Positions 5,951-7,260 of a stretch of DNA of 7,260 nucleotides are shown here, piece after piece. The translations under genes were made by a program, and so were the position numbers. The notes beneath the pieces were generated by a model. That model saw only the letters and a list, made by a program, of their open reading frames with translations, searched no databases and was not told the DNA's origin. Source of the DNA: Nocardia sp. (GTDB lineage Bacteria > Actinomycetota > Actinomycetes > Mycobacteriales > Mycobacteriaceae); contig JABFXT010000891.1 of NCBI GenBank assembly GCA_013361595.1, positions 1 to 7,260 of the forward strand, in the 5' to 3' direction. Every line of letters begins with the position of its first letter. The stretch's first letter is position 1.

Positions 5951-6352
5951 ATGGCCGATGATCTGGCCCCGACCGGCATTCCGGTGGGTGTATCGCGAAC
6001 CGATTCCACAGCAGGCGCAGCACGAGGCGTCGCTGCTGAAAACGGCTGGTCCGAACCTGATCGGAATGAGCGTGAATCGGCTCCCCGGCTCAGCCTGATC
6101 GTGACCGGTTTCGACGAGATGTTCGGCTCCATCGAAGAACAGTGGCAAGAACGCGCACTCTGCGCGGAGACAGACCCGGAGGCCTTCTTCCCGGAGAAGG
6201 GCGGCTCCACCCGCGAGGCCAAACGCATCTGCTTGGGATGCGAGGTCCGCGACGAATGCCTGGAATACGCGCTCGCGCACGATGAGCGCTTCGGAATCTG
6301 GGGCGGCCTGTCGGAGCGGGAGCGCCGGCGCCTCAAGCGCGGTATCGGCTGA
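5951..6352 (+). CDS. whiB2: WhiB-family Fe-S regulator, WhiB2/WhmD type
   Basis: This 133-residue WhiB protein binds a [4Fe-4S] cluster and acts with the primary sigma factor as a transcriptional regulator. The WhiB2/WhmD branch controls septation and cell division and is essential in mycobacteria. Cluster ligands are C71, C94, C97 and C103 (C...CxxCxxxxxC). The turn motif GIWGG (115-119) and a basic tail ERERRRLKRG follow. The stretch around TDPEAFFPEKGGSTREAK is characteristic of WhiB2. The first 65 or so residues are a poorly conserved extension longer than in M. tuberculosis WhiB2 but close to M. smegmatis WhmD. The start is set by a strong GAGGAGG. It diverges from fbiA, and the long leader with a LexA-type box and hairpins suggests several layers of control. 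Confidence 0.95.
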   Translation: MADDLAPTGIPVGVSRTDSTAGAARGVAAENGWSEPDRNERESAPRLSLIVTGFDEMFGSIEEQWQERALCAETDPEAFFPEKGGSTREAKRICLGCEVRDECLEYALAHDERFGIWGGLSERERRRLKRGIG

Positions 6353-6354
6353 CG

Positions 6355-6396
6355 GCACCGCTCGCGTCGGTGCGCCCCGGAGCATGTGGCCGGGGC
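6355..6396 (+). terminator. Tandem hairpins after whiB2
   Basis: Two perfect hairpins abut 2 nt past the whiB2 stop. GCACCG (6355-6360) pairs with CGGTGC (6368-6373), and GCCCCGG (6374-6380) pairs with CCGGGGC (6390-6396). There is no T-run. They probably end or attenuate the whiB2 transcript before the next co-directional gene. Confidence 0.6.
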
Positions 6397-6423
6397 GGGC
6401 CGTCGCGGTCGGCGATCACTGAC

Positions 6424-6429
6424 TAACGT
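6424..6429 (+). promoter_or_regulatory. Possible -10 element for the zincin-family gene
   Basis: TAACGT fits TANNNT and ends 7 nt before the ATG at 6437, which has no Shine-Dalgarno sequence. A leaderless transcript is a reasonable reading, placed just after the whiB2 terminator. There is no clear -35. Confidence 0.3.
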
Positions 6430-6436
6430 GGCGACC

Positions 6437-6916
6437 ATGGCGCGATCCCGCAACCGCAGACCCCCGACCGCCCGGTCGGTCAGCCGTCGCGGCCGCGGTG
6501 TCCGCGGCCCGATGCTGCCACCGACCGTCCCGGCTTGGCGCACCCGTGGCCAGAAGTTCGACCGGCTGGTGCTGGAAGCATTCGCACCCCTGGACACCCG
6601 CTGGCACGATCGCCTCACCAAACTCGACATCGCCGTGGACGATGTACCCAAAATCCGTCCGCTGCACCCGGATTCGGTGACCTGGCCCGACGAGGTGGTC
6701 GCCGACGGCCCGGTTCCGCTGTCCCGGCTCATCCCGGCCGGCGTCGACCGGCACGGCACCCCCATCCGGGCCCGGGTGGTGCTGTTCCGCAAGCCCCTCG
6801 AACTCCGGGCCGGCGACCCGGACGATCTGGTGGAACTGTTGCGCGAGGTCCTGGTGCAGCAGATCGCCACCTATCTCGGAGTCGACCCCGACGTGATCGA
6901 CCCGGAACCGGAGTAG
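6437..6916 (+). CDS. Zincin-fold (metallopeptidase family) protein without the HExxH zinc site
   Basis: This 159-residue protein resembles the small metallopeptidase family (PF06262 type) whose actinobacterial members, like Rv3259, lie next to whiB2. A basic, proline- and arginine-rich N-terminus (1-40) is followed by a compact domain including RTRGQKFDRLVLEAF and ARVVLFRKPLELR. The helix at about 130-148 should carry HExxHxxG. Here it reads QQIATYLG (141-148), so both histidines and the catalytic glutamate are gone while the glycine remains. It is therefore unlikely to be an active zinc protease and may be a binding or scaffold protein. I chose the ATG at 6437; an in-frame GTG at 6428 is possible, and neither has a ribosome binding site. 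It may be leaderless. Function is unknown. Confidence 0.82.
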   Translation: MARSRNRRPPTARSVSRRGRGVRGPMLPPTVPAWRTRGQKFDRLVLEAFAPLDTRWHDRLTKLDIAVDDVPKIRPLHPDSVTWPDEVVADGPVPLSRLIPAGVDRHGTPIRARVVLFRKPLELRAGDPDDLVELLREVLVQQIATYLGVDPDVIDPEPE

Positions 6917-6951
6917 CCGCACTCAGCGGTGTCGAATTGCCGGCCGCCGGC
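6917..6951 (+). terminator. Hairpins just past the zincin-family gene
   Basis: CCGC (6917-6920) pairs with GCGG (6926-6929) directly after the stop codon, and GCCGG (6939-6943) pairs with CCGGC (6947-6951) around a 3-nt loop. Both are short and GC-rich, with no T-run. They are plausible but weak terminator candidates. Confidence 0.35.
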
Positions 6952-7260
6952 GCCTGCCCCATCGCGCACCTCCGGCACCGCGTCTGATCGCGCACCTCCG
7001 GCACGACGGGACCGGGCCTCGTGAAGCGCGCCGGGCCGTCGACGGGACGGGCAACCATTCGACCACATGACGTGCGGCTCTTCCCAGGTCGATCCGGGAG
7101 CCCTGCCATATACGGTCCTCCCGGCGAACGGCCCGCATCCCACCGCAGCCCACCCCGGTTCCGGAACGGCAAGACAAACGACCGCAGCCACCGACCACCG
7201 AGGCCGAGAACCCGGCGCCGGCAGGCCCCCGGACGACGCCGAAGGCGAAACCCACCACAA
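6952..7260. other. Right-end region without a supportable gene
   Basis: Apart from the 18-bp repeat I see nothing I can name. Open frames exist on both strands, including one from an ATG at 7068 that stays open to the window edge and minus-strand frames running in from the right. They are rich in Pro, Ala, Gly, Arg and Thr, with no motif and no ribosome binding site. A gene that starts outside the window cannot be excluded. Confidence 0.4.
6961..7004. repeat. Perfect 18-bp direct repeat
   Basis: ATCGCGCACCTCCGGCAC occurs at 6961-6978 and again at 6987-7004, a 26-bp period. The 8-bp spacer is not conserved beyond the unit. It lies in apparently non-coding DNA. It may be a local tandem duplication or a pair of protein-binding sites. 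Confidence 0.6.

Noticed and set aside
6871..7260. Minus-strand frames entering from the right edge and a plus-strand frame from 7068
   Set aside because: No motif, no ribosome binding site and poor composition; one overlaps the end of the zincin-family gene. A real partial gene cannot be proved or excluded.
1..7260. CRISPR array, insertion sequence, prophage or defence system
   Set aside because: No regularly spaced repeats, transposase, integrase or terminal inverted repeats are present. Gene content is core actinobacterial metabolism and regulation.

Overview
The window looks like chromosome from a high-GC actinobacterium of the order Mycobacteriales. Nocardia is the best guess, from GC-rich codon use and from gene content and order: alkB-rubredoxin-rubredoxin-tetR next to the coenzyme F420 genes fbiA-fbiB and a whiB2-type regulator. 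The species cannot be named from the sequence alone.

Left part (1-2480). An alkane-oxidation operon runs on the minus strand: alkB, then an AlkG1-type rubredoxin (rubA) overlapping it by 4 bp, then an AlkG2-type rubredoxin (rubB), then a TetR-family regulator. AlkB hydroxylates the terminal carbon of alkanes in the membrane. A rubredoxin feeds it electrons, and the TetR protein probably controls the operon. Beyond the operon, 1-192 holds no gene but contains a nested inverted-repeat structure that folds as a closed three-way junction.

Middle part (2725-5607). A second minus-strand operon, fbiA-fbiB-Nudix, has both junctions overlapping by 4 bp (GTGA). FbiA and FbiB build coenzyme F420; the Nudix hydrolase has an unknown substrate. 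A strong hairpin just past the Nudix stop separates it from the alkane operon. The 5' end of fbiA is anomalous: the conserved FbiA frame has no ATG, GTG or TTG ahead of its GGVGGAR motif, while two ATGs in one neighbouring frame would fit if a single base were restored.

Right part (5608-7260). A whiB2-type Fe-S regulator diverges from fbiA on the plus strand, followed by a zincin-fold family protein that has lost its HExxH zinc site. The 343-bp fbiA-whiB2 intergenic region is the richest part of the window. It holds an 11-bp-period direct repeat, a good promoter, a possible leaderless 47-codon upstream ORF, a perfect mycobacterial-type LexA/SOS box and several perfect hairpins ahead of a strong ribosome binding site. 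This suggests that the division regulator WhiB2 is tied to the DNA-damage response. The last 340 bp hold hairpins and a perfect 18-bp repeat but no gene I can support.
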